In this document: one piece after another, positions 32,457-41,670 of the stretch | Position numbering within the stretch: position 1 is the first letter of the stretch | Layout of the letters: every line of letters begins with the position of its first letter | Assembly: GCA_016900015.1 (NCBI GenBank) | Contig: JACJJM010000005.1 | Span: 90,869 to 154,868 of the forward strand | DNA from: Phocaeicola coprophilus | GTDB lineage: Bacteria > Bacteroidota > Bacteroidia > Bacteroidales > Bacteroidaceae | Length of the DNA: 64,000 nucleotides | Direction: 5' to 3' | The notes under the pieces: generated by a model | Told to the model about the DNA's origin: nothing | The model's database searches: none | What the model saw: the letters and a program-made list of their open reading frames with translations, nothing else | Made by a program: the position numbers and the translations under genes

Positions 32457-33722
32457 TCAATAGGCATAAGTGCTCATCAGCGTGCGGACGGCCGGAGAGA
32501 TAAACAGTTGCCCGATGTAGTCGGAATAGCCCATGCCTTCATCCGTCAGACGGATATGTCCATCCACGTCTTCCACCCAATGCCGGTCAGCCAACATCTG
32601 CATCTGCGGGTAGTCCTCCGGACGAACACCATGCCGGACATAGCACGCATGCTTGTCAATACCCGTATGATACAACAAATTCTTAATGATATAGCGTCGT
32701 GCCTGTTCGTCGGGAGAGAGGATAAAGCCATTGTCCGCCATTGTAAAGTCTTCAGTCTGCAAATATTGGTCGATAATCTCACGGATACGCCCAGGATGGA
32801 CAGCATAACGGGTGGCATAATGGAGCGGTCCCAGATAGCTGCGCCCACCGGCGCCACAGGAGAGCATCACCTCGTCACCACAGGAGTGCCCCTCCTCCGC
32901 ATGGCGGACAAAGCGACGCATGGAAGTTTGCCGGAATCCATGCTCCGACAGGTAATCGCGGGCTGTCAGATAAAGCTTGTAGGACATATCGTCGTCTTCC
33001 CGTTCCTGAATGCCCGTCCCGTAACGTACATAGAGCGGATAGACAAACAGCTCGTTCGGAGAGAAGCGCAAAGCCTCCCGCAGCGACAAGAGAAAGCTGT
33101 CCCGTGTCTGCCCCTTTATGCCGTAAATCAGGTCTATGTTGAATATAGGAAAACCGGCTTGTCCAATACGTTCCAAGGCCGGATAGATGTCCGCACGCCT
33201 CGGCTGACGTCCCAATGCACGCAATTCCCCGTCAAGAAAGCTCTGAATGCCAATGCTGACACGGGCCGTCCCCGCTTCCTTGAGGATGCCGAGACGAAGT
33301 TCGTCTGCATATTCCGGCGACGTCTCGACAGAAGTGAACACATCGGCAGGACGTACTCCGAAGATGGAAGCAATGCGAAACAATCGTCCCAACTTGTCAG
33401 GTTCCAGCAACAAGGGAGTCCCTCCTCCGACGGCAAATCCGTCAAAGGTCAGCCCCTGTGCCATCGGGGCTAACTGCAAGGCCTGTCGTTCCAGCGTGCG
33501 CAAGTAAGCATCCACCAACTGGTCTGTATGGGCCGAAAGTGAAAACAAGTTGCAATACCCGCATTTACTGTGGCAAAAAGGCAAATGGAAATACAAGCTG
33601 GCACGACACCCCTTCGCGTTCAAAGCTTCCAGATAAGGAGCTAACGCCACAGGTTGCGGAAACGGACGGTAGGCCGTCTTATGCGGATAGCTATACATGT
33701 AGTCCGTATATCGCGAGATCAT
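32457..33722 (-). CDS. STM4012-family radical SAM protein (HemN-like)
   Basis: The ATG at 33,722 overlaps the STM4013 stop (ATGA) and gives MISRYTDYMYSYPHKTAYR, a typical start; the longer frame to 33,782 is rejected. CHSKCGYC near residue 50 is the radical SAM motif CxxxCxxC. The context LYFHLPFCHSKCGYCNLFS and the following VGGGTPLLL match oxygen-independent coproporphyrinogen oxidase relatives. It probably does not act in heme synthesis, because it belongs to the STM4011-STM4015 block, and no heme gene is nearby. Product unknown. Confidence 0.85.
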   Translation of the reverse strand: MISRYTDYMYSYPHKTAYRPFPQPVALAPYLEALNAKGCRASLYFHLPFCHSKCGYCNLFSLSAHTDQLVDAYLRTLERQALQLAPMAQGLTFDGFAVGGGTPLLLEPDKLGRLFRIASIFGVRPADVFTSVETSPEYADELRLGILKEAGTARVSIGIQSFLDGELRALGRQPRRADIYPALERIGQAGFPIFNIDLIYGIKGQTRDSFLLSLREALRFSPNELFVYPLYVRYGTGIQEREDDDMSYKLYLTARDYLSEHGFRQTSMRRFVRHAEEGHSCGDEVMLSCGAGGRSYLGPLHYATRYAVHPGRIREIIDQYLQTEDFTMADNGFILSPDEQARRYIIKNLLYHTGIDKHACYVRHGVRPEDYPQMQMLADRHWVEDVDGHIRLTDEGMGYSDYIGQLFISPAVRTLMSTYAY

Positions 33723-34573
33723 GACTTCTTCAGGATAAAATGTTTGTAAGGGACTGTATAGACAGCTTCGTGAGCGATGCAATGGTATTCATAACCATCC
33801 TCGCCATAACACGTGCCGTGGTCAGACAAGGCAATGACCAAAGTGTCTGCACGGCGCTCGAAAGCCTGAAACAGAGCCGGCAAGCAACTATCCACATAGC
33901 GCAAAGCCGCCGCGTGCGACTCCTTGTCGTCTTTCACCTTCCCCGGGACATAATGAGCATTGGGATAATGGATTGCCGAGAAGTTAATGTACAGGAAAAG
34001 GCGACGGTCGGCCGGAATACGCTCCAACTTTTCCAACGCAAAGCCGATTTGCTTCTCAGCGCTATGCTGTTCCATGCACCCGAAGCCCGGCAACCAATAA
34101 CTATGCTTGAACAAAGAAGGGAACACACGTCCCAAAGGATTACGCTTGCTGAAAAAATTCACGCCGCCAATGCACATCGTTTCATAGCCGGCATTGCCCA
34201 ATGCTTCGACAAAAGAAGCTTCTGTAAAGGGATAACTTCCTGCCGGAGGAATGCGCCCGGTCCCGGCCTGCACGGGGAAAAACAGCCACTTACGGTTGCG
34301 CAACAGATGAGGTTCGGCCGGCGAAGGCAAGAAACCTGCAAAGATGGCTGCATGGGAAGGATAAGTGAAATTGCCCGGTGCATGACGCTTCTCCCAGGGA
34401 CAACCATGCCGGTTCAGCACGGGAGTACCTCCGCTCGCTTCCTCTCCTTTGGCCACGTCGTAGCGTAAGGTGTCAAAGCACAACATCAAAATGTCATGCG
34501 ACCCCACAATCCGGTTCATGTCCACATCCGGACCCGTCATCTGGATGCCTCCGGGCAGTTCGTCTATCAGCAT
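33719..34573 (-). CDS. STM4013/SEN3800-family sulfatase-like hydrolase
   Basis: Alkaline-phosphatase-superfamily protein of 284 residues with an N-terminal FDTLRYD metal-binding strand and NFTYPSHAAIFAGFLP around the expected catalytic Thr/Ser. A late LSDHGTCYGEDGYEYHCIAHE supplies metal-binding Asp and His residues. Likely a phosphoryl- or sulfuryl-group hydrolase or transferase acting in the cytoplasm, since no signal peptide is seen. It overlaps both neighbours by a few bases, so the cluster is translationally coupled. The family's substrate is not established. Confidence 0.85.
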   Translation of the reverse strand: MLIDELPGGIQMTGPDVDMNRIVGSHDILMLCFDTLRYDVAKGEEASGGTPVLNRHGCPWEKRHAPGNFTYPSHAAIFAGFLPSPAEPHLLRNRKWLFFPVQAGTGRIPPAGSYPFTEASFVEALGNAGYETMCIGGVNFFSKRNPLGRVFPSLFKHSYWLPGFGCMEQHSAEKQIGFALEKLERIPADRRLFLYINFSAIHYPNAHYVPGKVKDDKESHAAALRYVDSCLPALFQAFERRADTLVIALSDHGTCYGEDGYEYHCIAHEAVYTVPYKHFILKKS

Positions 34574-35562
34574 AGCTTGATGATTTCTTTAAGTTGATTG
34601 GTATAAATGGAATTTCGCGCAAACATGTCCTGGTAGATGTGATCGCCCTGGCCGTTTACTTCCACAATGAATGGCGTGTGGCTTCTTTTTTCCAGCAAGA
34701 GGTCGACACCGGCACTGTGCAAGCCCACAATCTGCCCGGCCCGTATACTCTGGCTTACGACAGCCTGCCGGACAACATCACTGACCGGCAAGTCATCCCA
34801 CGAACGGGCCCGATTGTTCAGATGCAAGTTTGTAATCGTTCCCCGGCTGCATCTCACGACGATGTAATCCACTTCCGTTCCGCGACTGACGACACGGAGG
34901 TCATAGTTCTCCCCGTCCCAATCAGCCTTGGGTATCCACTCTTCCATGATAGCTTCTGTGCGGATGACAGCTTCAGCCAACAAAGCGATGGACGCTTCCT
35001 GCGTCAGACGGTGTATGCACTTCGTGTTGTGTATGTGTCCGTCCACAGCTTGCAGGGTGGTGTAGGAAACCCACTCGGACGACTTATCCCGGCGGCGGAT
35101 TGCCATAATGCCTCCGGCACCCGAACCGTAGCGAGGTTTCAGAAAGCAGCCTTTCTGCCCGGCGGGCAACAATGCTTTCAGTTCGTCGAAAGAACGGGGA
35201 ATCCCCATCAGAGGGGTGACCCTCAGACCACCATCCTGCATGCGCTCCTTCGATCTCAGTTTATCGGCTGCAAGCAATAAGGACGCGGGCGTGTTCAAAA
35301 AGCGGACACTCCCGGACAACGGCCGTTCGCCCAGCATCCGGAGCATCTCACGATAGTCCTTGTCAAACCGTGCATATCGCAGAAAATCACTTTCTTCGCT
35401 GACGACAGGCTCAAGTTTGATGACAGTGTCCTCCATGTCAGACAGCCGCTCCGACAGTTCTTCATAAGTCATGAAATGCACAGACAGCCCCAGCTCCGCT
35501 CCGGCCCGGCAAAAAAACTCAGTGCGCCTGGAAGGGCGATTGCTCACGACGACGACCTGCAT
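34567..35562 (-). CDS. STM4014-family ATP-grasp protein
   Basis: 331 residues with a RimK-like ATP-grasp layout. An N-terminal Rossmann-like segment starts MQVVVVSNRPSRR. Then come an ATP-binding lysine region, GCFLKPRYGSGAGGIMAI (near 140-160), and metal-binding FIVEVNGQGDH near residue 305. ATP-grasp enzymes ligate a carboxylate to an amine or thiol via an acyl phosphate. In this cluster it suggests assembly of a peptide-like or amide-bearing small molecule (inference). It is six bases downstream of the WGR-LRR gene and overlaps the next gene. Confidence 0.85.
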   Translation of the reverse strand: MQVVVVSNRPSRRTEFFCRAGAELGLSVHFMTYEELSERLSDMEDTVIKLEPVVSEESDFLRYARFDKDYREMLRMLGERPLSGSVRFLNTPASLLLAADKLRSKERMQDGGLRVTPLMGIPRSFDELKALLPAGQKGCFLKPRYGSGAGGIMAIRRRDKSSEWVSYTTLQAVDGHIHNTKCIHRLTQEASIALLAEAVIRTEAIMEEWIPKADWDGENYDLRVVSRGTEVDYIVVRCSRGTITNLHLNNRARSWDDLPVSDVVRQAVVSQSIRAGQIVGLHSAGVDLLLEKRSHTPFIVEVNGQGDHIYQDMFARNSIYTNQLKEIIKLC

Positions 35563-35567
35563 GAAGT

Positions 35568-36644
35568 TTACTCTGTGATGAGAGGAAAATAATAGACCTC
35601 GCCATCATACTCCTCGGCATCCTGACGGTCACTGGTGTCGACTTTCATCGGTAACTCTTCGTGCAGACGCTTGCACATCTCTTTAGTAAGATAATTATAG
35701 CGCATGTTGATTAACTCCAGATGGGCAATCTTCTCCCGATTGTCAAGCAACAACTGGGCACCCTTGTCAGTCAACACTCCGGCTGAAATGTCCAGCACCT
35801 TCAGTTGGGGCAACAAATCGCATGACAACAACATCTCCACCACTTGGTCTTCCTCTTCTGCATTGACAAGGCCTAAACAAGTGAGACGCGGGAACTTCTC
35901 TTTGGACAGAAGCGGCCGAAAGACGTCCAGGCTGCCGTCAAACCCATAATCCTCCACGCCCACATAGAGAATCAGTTTCTCCAGATTCGGGTAGTCAGAC
36001 TTGACTATGTCGTCCACGACTTCCGACGGCAGACCGCCGCTGATGATTTCCAAAGAACGGAGTTCCGGACGCGATGTCTGTCCGAGACGCAAGTTGTTCG
36101 TGCCTTTTATCTTCAAATCTTTCAAATGGGGCATTATGTCGAGCATCGGACTGAGATTGGTTTGCTCGATCCACGAGATTTCCTGTTCTTCCTGGTCTAT
36201 ATCTCCCCAAAACAAACCTTCGAGATGTTCAAACTTGTCCTTGTGTTCCACGATACCTTTCACCAAGTCCGCACAGTCCTCACACTCATAGTCCCAGCAC
36301 CCGATGGTCAGTTGCTTATATTCGGACAGATGCTTGTCTTTCAGAATCTTGTCCAACAACTTCTCATCGTTTTCAAATTCATCGTAGCTCAAAGCGAATC
36401 TTTTGGCTTCCACCTTCATCTCTTTGGCCTCCTCTTCCCGGGTCTCCACATATCCCTTCTTAAGTTTCTCCTTGATCAGCTTTTCCGCGCTCTGCTCAGC
36501 CTCTTCAGGAGAGGAGAACTCCTTGACCTGGGTCTGTCCTTCAGAACCTAGTTTTCCATAGTTGACAGTAAAGGAGGAGCCACACACGTCGATGCTCCAA
36601 AACTTCTGAGACTTAAAATCCCGAAAAATAAAAACACGTTTCAT
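35568..36644 (-). CDS. STM4015-family WGR plus leucine-rich-repeat protein
   Basis: The ATG at 36,644 starts MKRVFIFRDFKSQKFWSID. Residues 1-70 are a WGR domain (FWSIDVCGSSFTVNYGKLGSEGQ followed by the conserved A..L...KLKKGY). From about residue 150 there are several leucine-rich repeats (LKDLKIKGTNNLRL, LRSLEIISGGLP, LEKLILYVGVEDYG, LKVLDISAGVLTD, IAHLELINMRYNYLT). WGR domains often bind nucleic acids or proteins. It is first in the operon and is the likely scaffold or sensor partner of the STM4011-STM4014 enzymes; role unproven. Confidence 0.85.
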   Translation of the reverse strand: MKRVFIFRDFKSQKFWSIDVCGSSFTVNYGKLGSEGQTQVKEFSSPEEAEQSAEKLIKEKLKKGYVETREEEAKEMKVEAKRFALSYDEFENDEKLLDKILKDKHLSEYKQLTIGCWDYECEDCADLVKGIVEHKDKFEHLEGLFWGDIDQEEQEISWIEQTNLSPMLDIMPHLKDLKIKGTNNLRLGQTSRPELRSLEIISGGLPSEVVDDIVKSDYPNLEKLILYVGVEDYGFDGSLDVFRPLLSKEKFPRLTCLGLVNAEEEDQVVEMLLSCDLLPQLKVLDISAGVLTDKGAQLLLDNREKIAHLELINMRYNYLTKEMCKRLHEELPMKVDTSDRQDAEEYDGEVYYFPLITE

Positions 36645-36711
36645 GGATATAGACTTTTTTTGCATAAATGGCAATAACAGTAATCTTTCATCGGCCAACT
36701 CATCCACCTGC

Positions 36712-37341
36712 TTACAATTTCAACTTCTCGTCAATGAACTGCTTGACGTATTCCGTCGTCCGTTCGAGACCGAACACGGAAGAGTTGATGCAAAGATGAT
36801 AGGTAGAAGCAGCTCCCCACGTCTTGTTGCTATAATAGTTATAATAGCTGGAACGTTTCTTGTCAGCTTTTTCCAGATACGCTTCGGCATCGCTCTCACT
36901 GATGTCAGGATTGGTCTCCCGAATGCGCTTGATGCGGTCGGCCATGTCGGCCGTGATGAAGATGTTCACACAGCGGGGATGGTCGCGCAGGATGTAGTCA
37001 GCACAACGTCCGATGAAGATGCACGACTCGCTCTCGGCCAACTTGCGGATGACGTCGCTCTGAATCTTAAAAAGCGCATCATTGCTCAAGTAATTATCAT
37101 AGACCGTGCCTTCACCGATGAAGGGGACGCGCAGCCCTCCCATGAGCGAGGAAATGAAGCCTTTGTTATTCTCGTCGGCTTTTTCAAAAAACCGCTGGCA
37201 AAGTCCGCTTTCCTCGGCAGCCAGCTTGATGAGCTTTTTGTCATAGACATGGATATTGTACATCTTGGCCAAACGTTCGCCGATGGCCTTACCGCCGCTA
37301 CCCAGCTCGCGGCCTATGTTAATAATGAATCTTTCTTCCAT
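36712..37341 (-). CDS. Cytidylate-kinase-like family protein
   Basis: 209 residues starting MEERFIINIGRELGSGGKAIGERLA. The P-loop is replaced by GRELGSGGKAIG as in the cytidylate_kin2 family, with a later FIGRCADYILRDHP and a lid-like segment (RIKRIRETNPDISESDAEAYLEKADKKRSSYYNYY). These proteins are widespread in gut anaerobes; their phosphoryl acceptor is unknown and they are distinct from Cmk. Transcribed alone, 67 bases upstream of the WGR gene and possibly co-transcribed with it. Confidence 0.85.
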   Translation of the reverse strand: MEERFIINIGRELGSGGKAIGERLAKMYNIHVYDKKLIKLAAEESGLCQRFFEKADENNKGFISSLMGGLRVPFIGEGTVYDNYLSNDALFKIQSDVIRKLAESESCIFIGRCADYILRDHPRCVNIFITADMADRIKRIRETNPDISESDAEAYLEKADKKRSSYYNYYSNKTWGAASTYHLCINSSVFGLERTTEYVKQFIDEKLKL

Positions 37342-37365
37342 ATTCGTTCAGATTGATTGTTTGCA

Positions 37366-37373
37366 CAAAACTA
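37366..37373 (-). promoter_or_regulatory. -7 element TAGTTTTG upstream of the cytidylate-kinase-like gene
   Basis: On the minus strand TAGTTTTG matches TAnnTTTG 24 bases before the ATG at 37,341. No clear -33 element was found at the usual spacing. Confidence 0.45.
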
Positions 37374-37618
37374 CGTAAAAAATAATAATTCACAGACAAG
37401 CAAACGGAACAAAAAAACAGCGTGACGGTGTTTTTTTAATCTGCCGCCACACTGTTTCCTTATCTTTTCATCACGGAGTTCCATCTGCAAACGCCCTGCA
37501 AAGACGGATGAGAAAAGGGCCTTAAAGGGCATGGGACCCAGCCTTCCTTTCGGCACGACCACGGAAAGGAATCCGCCCACGAGCGGAAAGGAGTCCGTAG
37601 TCGGCTTCCCTCCAGGCA

Positions 37619-38851
37619 TCATTTATATTGCGGGAAAATGCTGGAAAGTTTCTGCTTGATACGCCCTTCGGAATAGCCCGTAAACGTCTTCACGATTTTT
37701 CCTTCGGGGGAGATGATGACATAAAAAGGAATTGCATTGACTCCATAATGGGCAAATATGCCGGCATTGCCACATTTATCGCTCAAGCTTACCCAAGTGA
37801 TGCCATTTTCTTTTGACGACTCTTTCCAACGCTTTTCATTGTCCGAACTGATACTGATTACCACCAACGAATCGGCCAGTTCTTCCGATATGGCCTTCAA
37901 TTCCGGAAAAGCTGCCAGACACGGCCCACATCCACTTCCCCAAAAGTCCAACAAAAGATATTTCCCTTTATTATAATCAGACAAACGATGTTGATTCCCT
38001 TGAAGGTCATACAGCAGACTTTCATCATACATAAAGTCGTTTTCCTTTACGACTGTCTGGGGTGGAAAAAGATTAGCACCCGCCACCCGTAAATCAAACG
38101 ATTGCTTTTGTTCTTCAGGAATGAGTTTATAAAACGCACGCATTTCATCCAGACAGGAATACTCATGCCTCCGGCTGACGTATCCAGACACACGGTTTAG
38201 TAAATATTCGGCACAAGGCGACAGTCTCTTCACTTTCCCGTCTTCCAAATAAAGCTGTTTCAACACGGCAAACTGTCTTGCTCCAACCTGGGCATACAAA
38301 GAATCACGACTTCTGTTTGCAATCGCAATGCTGTCCTTCAACCGTTGAGCCTGACTGCCGGAAGCCATATGCTGCCGCACGGTGAGTTTCCAAATCAATG
38401 TATCCTGCCTGGCTATCTCCCGATATACTTTTTTTGCCGCATCGTTATAAGCCGTCTGCTCCTGTTGTATTGGATTGGTAGAAGTTACCACCCAATCAAA
38501 ACTGTACTTACTATTGCCACGAATCGTCACCGTATCGCCATCCTGCACCCACAAATCAAGAAAATGCATCGTCGACACTTCGTTTGTCAACTGTAATTTA
38601 AACATACATCCTTCAGATGCCATGCCTTGCAAGCGAAAACGCCCTTTACGCGAGGAAGTTCCATCTACCATTAAACCATAATTACCTTGAAGACTCATCA
38701 AGAGAAAACCCGTCCCGTCAGGAAGTCCCGTCAATTCACCCTGCACAACAAAAGGTCGCTGCGCATTCGCGCTTGGCAACACACCCATCCCCATCCATAA
38801 CGCCGCCAGGGCTATGGCCATGCGAAGCCTGATTCTTCTAAGTTTTTTCAT
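37619..38851 (-). CDS. TlpA-like thioredoxin-family protein with DUF4369 domain
   Basis: The ATG at 38,851 gives MKKLRRIRLRMAIALAALWMG, a signal peptide with a SANAQ cleavage site, so the protein is exported. Residues ~30-125 form the beta-rich DUF4369 domain, ~150-260 a helical linker, and ~275-410 a thioredoxin domain with active site GSGCGPCLAAFPELKAI and the cis-Pro context AIPFYVII. Probable periplasmic disulfide reductase or oxidoreductase, a type abundant in Bacteroidota. A TACATTTG -7 element lies 34 bases upstream. Confidence 0.9.
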   Translation of the reverse strand: MKKLRRIRLRMAIALAALWMGMGVLPSANAQRPFVVQGELTGLPDGTGFLLMSLQGNYGLMVDGTSSRKGRFRLQGMASEGCMFKLQLTNEVSTMHFLDLWVQDGDTVTIRGNSKYSFDWVVTSTNPIQQEQTAYNDAAKKVYREIARQDTLIWKLTVRQHMASGSQAQRLKDSIAIANRSRDSLYAQVGARQFAVLKQLYLEDGKVKRLSPCAEYLLNRVSGYVSRRHEYSCLDEMRAFYKLIPEEQKQSFDLRVAGANLFPPQTVVKENDFMYDESLLYDLQGNQHRLSDYNKGKYLLLDFWGSGCGPCLAAFPELKAISEELADSLVVISISSDNEKRWKESSKENGITWVSLSDKCGNAGIFAHYGVNAIPFYVIISPEGKIVKTFTGYSEGRIKQKLSSIFPQYK

Positions 38852-38884
38852 AGATTTAGTTTCATTTTTTTGATTAACAGTCCG

Positions 38885-38918
38885 CAAATGTATGCCTTTT
38901 TACATTCCGTCCGGCAAA
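38885..38918 (-). promoter_or_regulatory. Promoter of the TlpA-like gene
   Basis: Minus strand -33 TTTG (38,915-38,918) and -7 TACATTTG (38,885-38,892), 22 bases apart; 33 bases from the start codon. Confidence 0.5.
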
Positions 38919-39128
38919 CAAAGGAAAAAAATTTCCATAGAACCATGTCTTTTAAAGATTTTACAACTGCCGACATGAACGTCTCGTGACTGCAATGGCG
39001 ACATCCGGATGCCTGCACTCAGACCCTCTCACACCCGCAGACTCCAAACCGGAAGTACGGGCACCGCATTCTTTTCATTCTTTAGCTAAAAAGCGTTATC
39101 AATGAATACACGGATGAGGATTTTCACG

Positions 39129-39136
39129 TAAGTTTG
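39129..39136 (+). promoter_or_regulatory. -7 element TAAGTTTG of the AsmA/beta-lactamase operon
   Basis: Exact TAnnTTTG match, 31 bases before the AsmA-like ATG at 39,168. No canonical -33 TTG is visible. Confidence 0.45.
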
Positions 39137-39167
39137 TAAAACTATAATCCATAACATAACATGCGAT

Positions 39168-41666
39168 ATGAAGAAAGTCGTAAAAATCGCAGCCATCGTA
39201 GTGGCTGTAATCATAGTGCTTCTCATAGCACTGCCATTCATGTTCCGCGGCAAAATCGCAGAACTTGTTAAAACTGAAGGTAACAAAATGCTGAATGCCG
39301 AGTTTGACTTTGCATCCTTGGACATCAGCCTCATCCGTCACTTCCCCCAAGCCTCCCTCTCCCTGGAAGACTTCTGGCTGAAAGGAAAAGGAGACTTTGC
39401 CAACGACACGCTCGTGCAAGCCGGCGAAGTGACAGCCACCGTCAACCTGCTGTCGCTCTTCGGTAACAGCGGCTATGACATCTCGCGCATCTACATCGAC
39501 GACACACGCCTGCATGCCATCGTCCTCGAAGACGGACGTGCCAACTGGGACATCATGAAGGCCGACTCCACGACGACGGATACGGCTGCAACAGAGGAAG
39601 GCAGCAGCAACTTCCGCATCAAGCTCCAGCGCGTGGGACTCGACGGAGTGGACCTGATCTATGACGACCGCCAAGGCGACATGTATGCCGAAGTCGACGG
39701 ACTGGCGCTCACCTGCCGGGGAGACCTATCGGGCGAACGTTCGACGCTCCAGCTCAAAGCAGAGACCGACGGAGTGACCTATCGCACGGGCGGAGTGCCC
39801 TTCCTGAACAAAGCACGCATCACGGCCCGTCTCGACGTGGACGCCGACTTTGCCAACGGACGCTATGAGCTGAAGGACAACGCCCTCACCCTGAATGCCA
39901 TCGAGGCAAACCTCGACGGATGGGTGCAACTGGGCGAAGCCAAGACCGACATGGACATCAAGCTGCACACCAACGACATCGGGTTCAAAGAAGTGCTCTC
40001 ACTCGTCCCGGCCATCTACGCCAAAGACTTCGACCAGCTGAAGACTGACGGCACAGCCACCCTATCGGCCTATGCCAAAGGCTCGCTCGAAGGCGACAAT
40101 GTGCCTGCGTTCAAAGCCGACCTCACGGTGAAGGACGGCATGTTCCAATATCCGTCTCTCCCCGCCGGAGTGGACCAAATCAACATACAGGCCTGCGTGG
40201 AAAATCCCGGCGGCCCGCTTGACGGCACGACTGTGACCATCCAGCCATTCTCATTCCGGCTGGCCAACAACCCGTTCTCGGTGACAGCCACGGTCAAGAC
40301 ACCCATCAGCGACCCGGATTTCACACTCACAGCCCAAGGCACGCTCGACCTAAGCAAAGTCAAAGATGTCTATCCGCTGGAAGACATGGAACTGAACGGC
40401 GTCGTGAAAGCTGACATGAACGTGGCCGGACGCCTCTCCTACATCGAAAAGGGAGAATATGACAATGTAAAAGCCGGAGGCACCATTGCCCTAAGCAACA
40501 TGAAACTGAAGATGACCGACCTGCCGGACATCAACATCCAGAAGTCACTGTTCACCTTCACACCGCAATATCTCCAACTGAGCGAGACAACCGTCCACAT
40601 CGGACAAAACGACATCACGGCCGACAGCCGTTTCGAAAACTACATGGGGTATGCATTGAAAGGCTCTACTCTGCACGGGACGCTCAACATCAAGTCGAAC
40701 CACATGAACGTGAACGACTTCATGTCAGCCGACACGACCGCGACAACCGTTGCCGACACGACGGGCACCGCCCAACCGACGGAAGCCGGCTCCCTGCTCA
40801 TCATCCCGAAGAACATCGACTTCACAATGCAGGCCAACCTGAAAGAAGTATTGTTTGACTCCATGACGTTCAAGGATGTCAATGGCAAATTAACGGTTCG
40901 CGGCGGTAAAGTGGACATGCAAAACCTGTCACTCGGAGCAATGGGAGGCAATGTCGTGCTCAATGGCAGCTACTCGACAGCAGACCCGAAGACACCCACC
41001 TTCGATGCAGGCTTGAAACTGACGGAACTGAGCTTTGCCGAAACCTACAAACAGCTTGACATGGTGCAACAACTGGCTCCCATCTTTGCCAATCTCAAGG
41101 GCACCTACTCCGGGCACATCAACCTTGACACCCAACTTGACCAAACCATGAGTCCTGTCTTGTCGACGATGGAGGGCGACGGCAGTCTGTCCACCCGCGA
41201 CCTGAGCCTGAGCGGAGTGGCTGCCATAGACAAAATAGCCGATGCCATCAACAAACCTGACTTGAAAAACTTGAGTGCCAAAGACATGAATCTCGACTTC
41301 ACCATCAAGGACGGACGTATCGAGACCCAACCATTTGACCTCAAACTGGGAGACTACACGCTGAACTTGTCAGGAACGACCGGACTGGACCAGACCATCG
41401 ACTATTCCGGCAAGCTCCAACTGCCGGAATCGGCCGGGAAACTCGCCGAATACACCACCTTTGACCTGAAAATCGGAGGTACGTTCACTTCGCCAAGCGT
41501 AAAAGTCGATGCTAAAAGCATGGCCAACCAGGCTTTAAAATCCGCTGGAGAAAAAGCCCTGGACAAACTGACTGAAAAGCTCGGCGGCAAAGATTCGGCC
41601 AATGCCGAAGGCGAGAAAAAGAATGTAGTCGACAAAGTGCTAAACATATTCAAGAAAAAGAAATAA
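39168..41666 (+). CDS. AsmA-like family protein (832 aa)
   Basis: An N-terminal membrane anchor (KIAAIVVAVIIVLLIALPFMF, residues 6-26) is followed by a long periplasmic beta-rich region built of repeating AsmA-type units: LDISLIRHFPQASLSLEDFWLKG near 52, and a late LSGTTGLDQTIDYSGKLQLP near 730 typical of the AsmA C-terminal domain. It ends in a lysine-rich tail. AsmA-like proteins are bridge-like lipid carriers or outer-membrane biogenesis factors of the envelope. It is followed after four bases by the beta-lactamase gene. Confidence 0.85.
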   Translation: MKKVVKIAAIVVAVIIVLLIALPFMFRGKIAELVKTEGNKMLNAEFDFASLDISLIRHFPQASLSLEDFWLKGKGDFANDTLVQAGEVTATVNLLSLFGNSGYDISRIYIDDTRLHAIVLEDGRANWDIMKADSTTTDTAATEEGSSNFRIKLQRVGLDGVDLIYDDRQGDMYAEVDGLALTCRGDLSGERSTLQLKAETDGVTYRTGGVPFLNKARITARLDVDADFANGRYELKDNALTLNAIEANLDGWVQLGEAKTDMDIKLHTNDIGFKEVLSLVPAIYAKDFDQLKTDGTATLSAYAKGSLEGDNVPAFKADLTVKDGMFQYPSLPAGVDQINIQACVENPGGPLDGTTVTIQPFSFRLANNPFSVTATVKTPISDPDFTLTAQGTLDLSKVKDVYPLEDMELNGVVKADMNVAGRLSYIEKGEYDNVKAGGTIALSNMKLKMTDLPDINIQKSLFTFTPQYLQLSETTVHIGQNDITADSRFENYMGYALKGSTLHGTLNIKSNHMNVNDFMSADTTATTVADTTGTAQPTEAGSLLIIPKNIDFTMQANLKEVLFDSMTFKDVNGKLTVRGGKVDMQNLSLGAMGGNVVLNGSYSTADPKTPTFDAGLKLTELSFAETYKQLDMVQQLAPIFANLKGTYSGHINLDTQLDQTMSPVLSTMEGDGSLSTRDLSLSGVAAIDKIADAINKPDLKNLSAKDMNLDFTIKDGRIETQPFDLKLGDYTLNLSGTTGLDQTIDYSGKLQLPESAGKLAEYTTFDLKIGGTFTSPSVKVDAKSMANQALKSAGEKALDKLTEKLGGKDSANAEGEKKNVVDKVLNIFKKKK

Positions 41667-41670
41667 CAGG

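Larger units (their letters stand above)
38852..39167. other. Divergent intergenic region (316 bases) with promoters, no gene
   Basis: Holds the divergent starts of the TlpA-like and AsmA-like genes. On the minus strand, TACATTTG (38,885-38,892) has an upstream TTTG (38,915-38,918) at 22-base spacing. On the plus strand, TAAGTTTG (39,129-39,136) lies 31 bases before the AsmA ATG. The middle ~200 bases show no reading frame or obvious hairpin. Confidence 0.5.

Noticed and set aside
37371..37622. 83-aa minus-strand reading frame between TlpA-like and cytidylate-kinase-like genes
   Set aside because: Low-complexity Phe/Leu-rich composition, overlaps the TlpA stop, no ribosome-binding site; looks like a random open frame.
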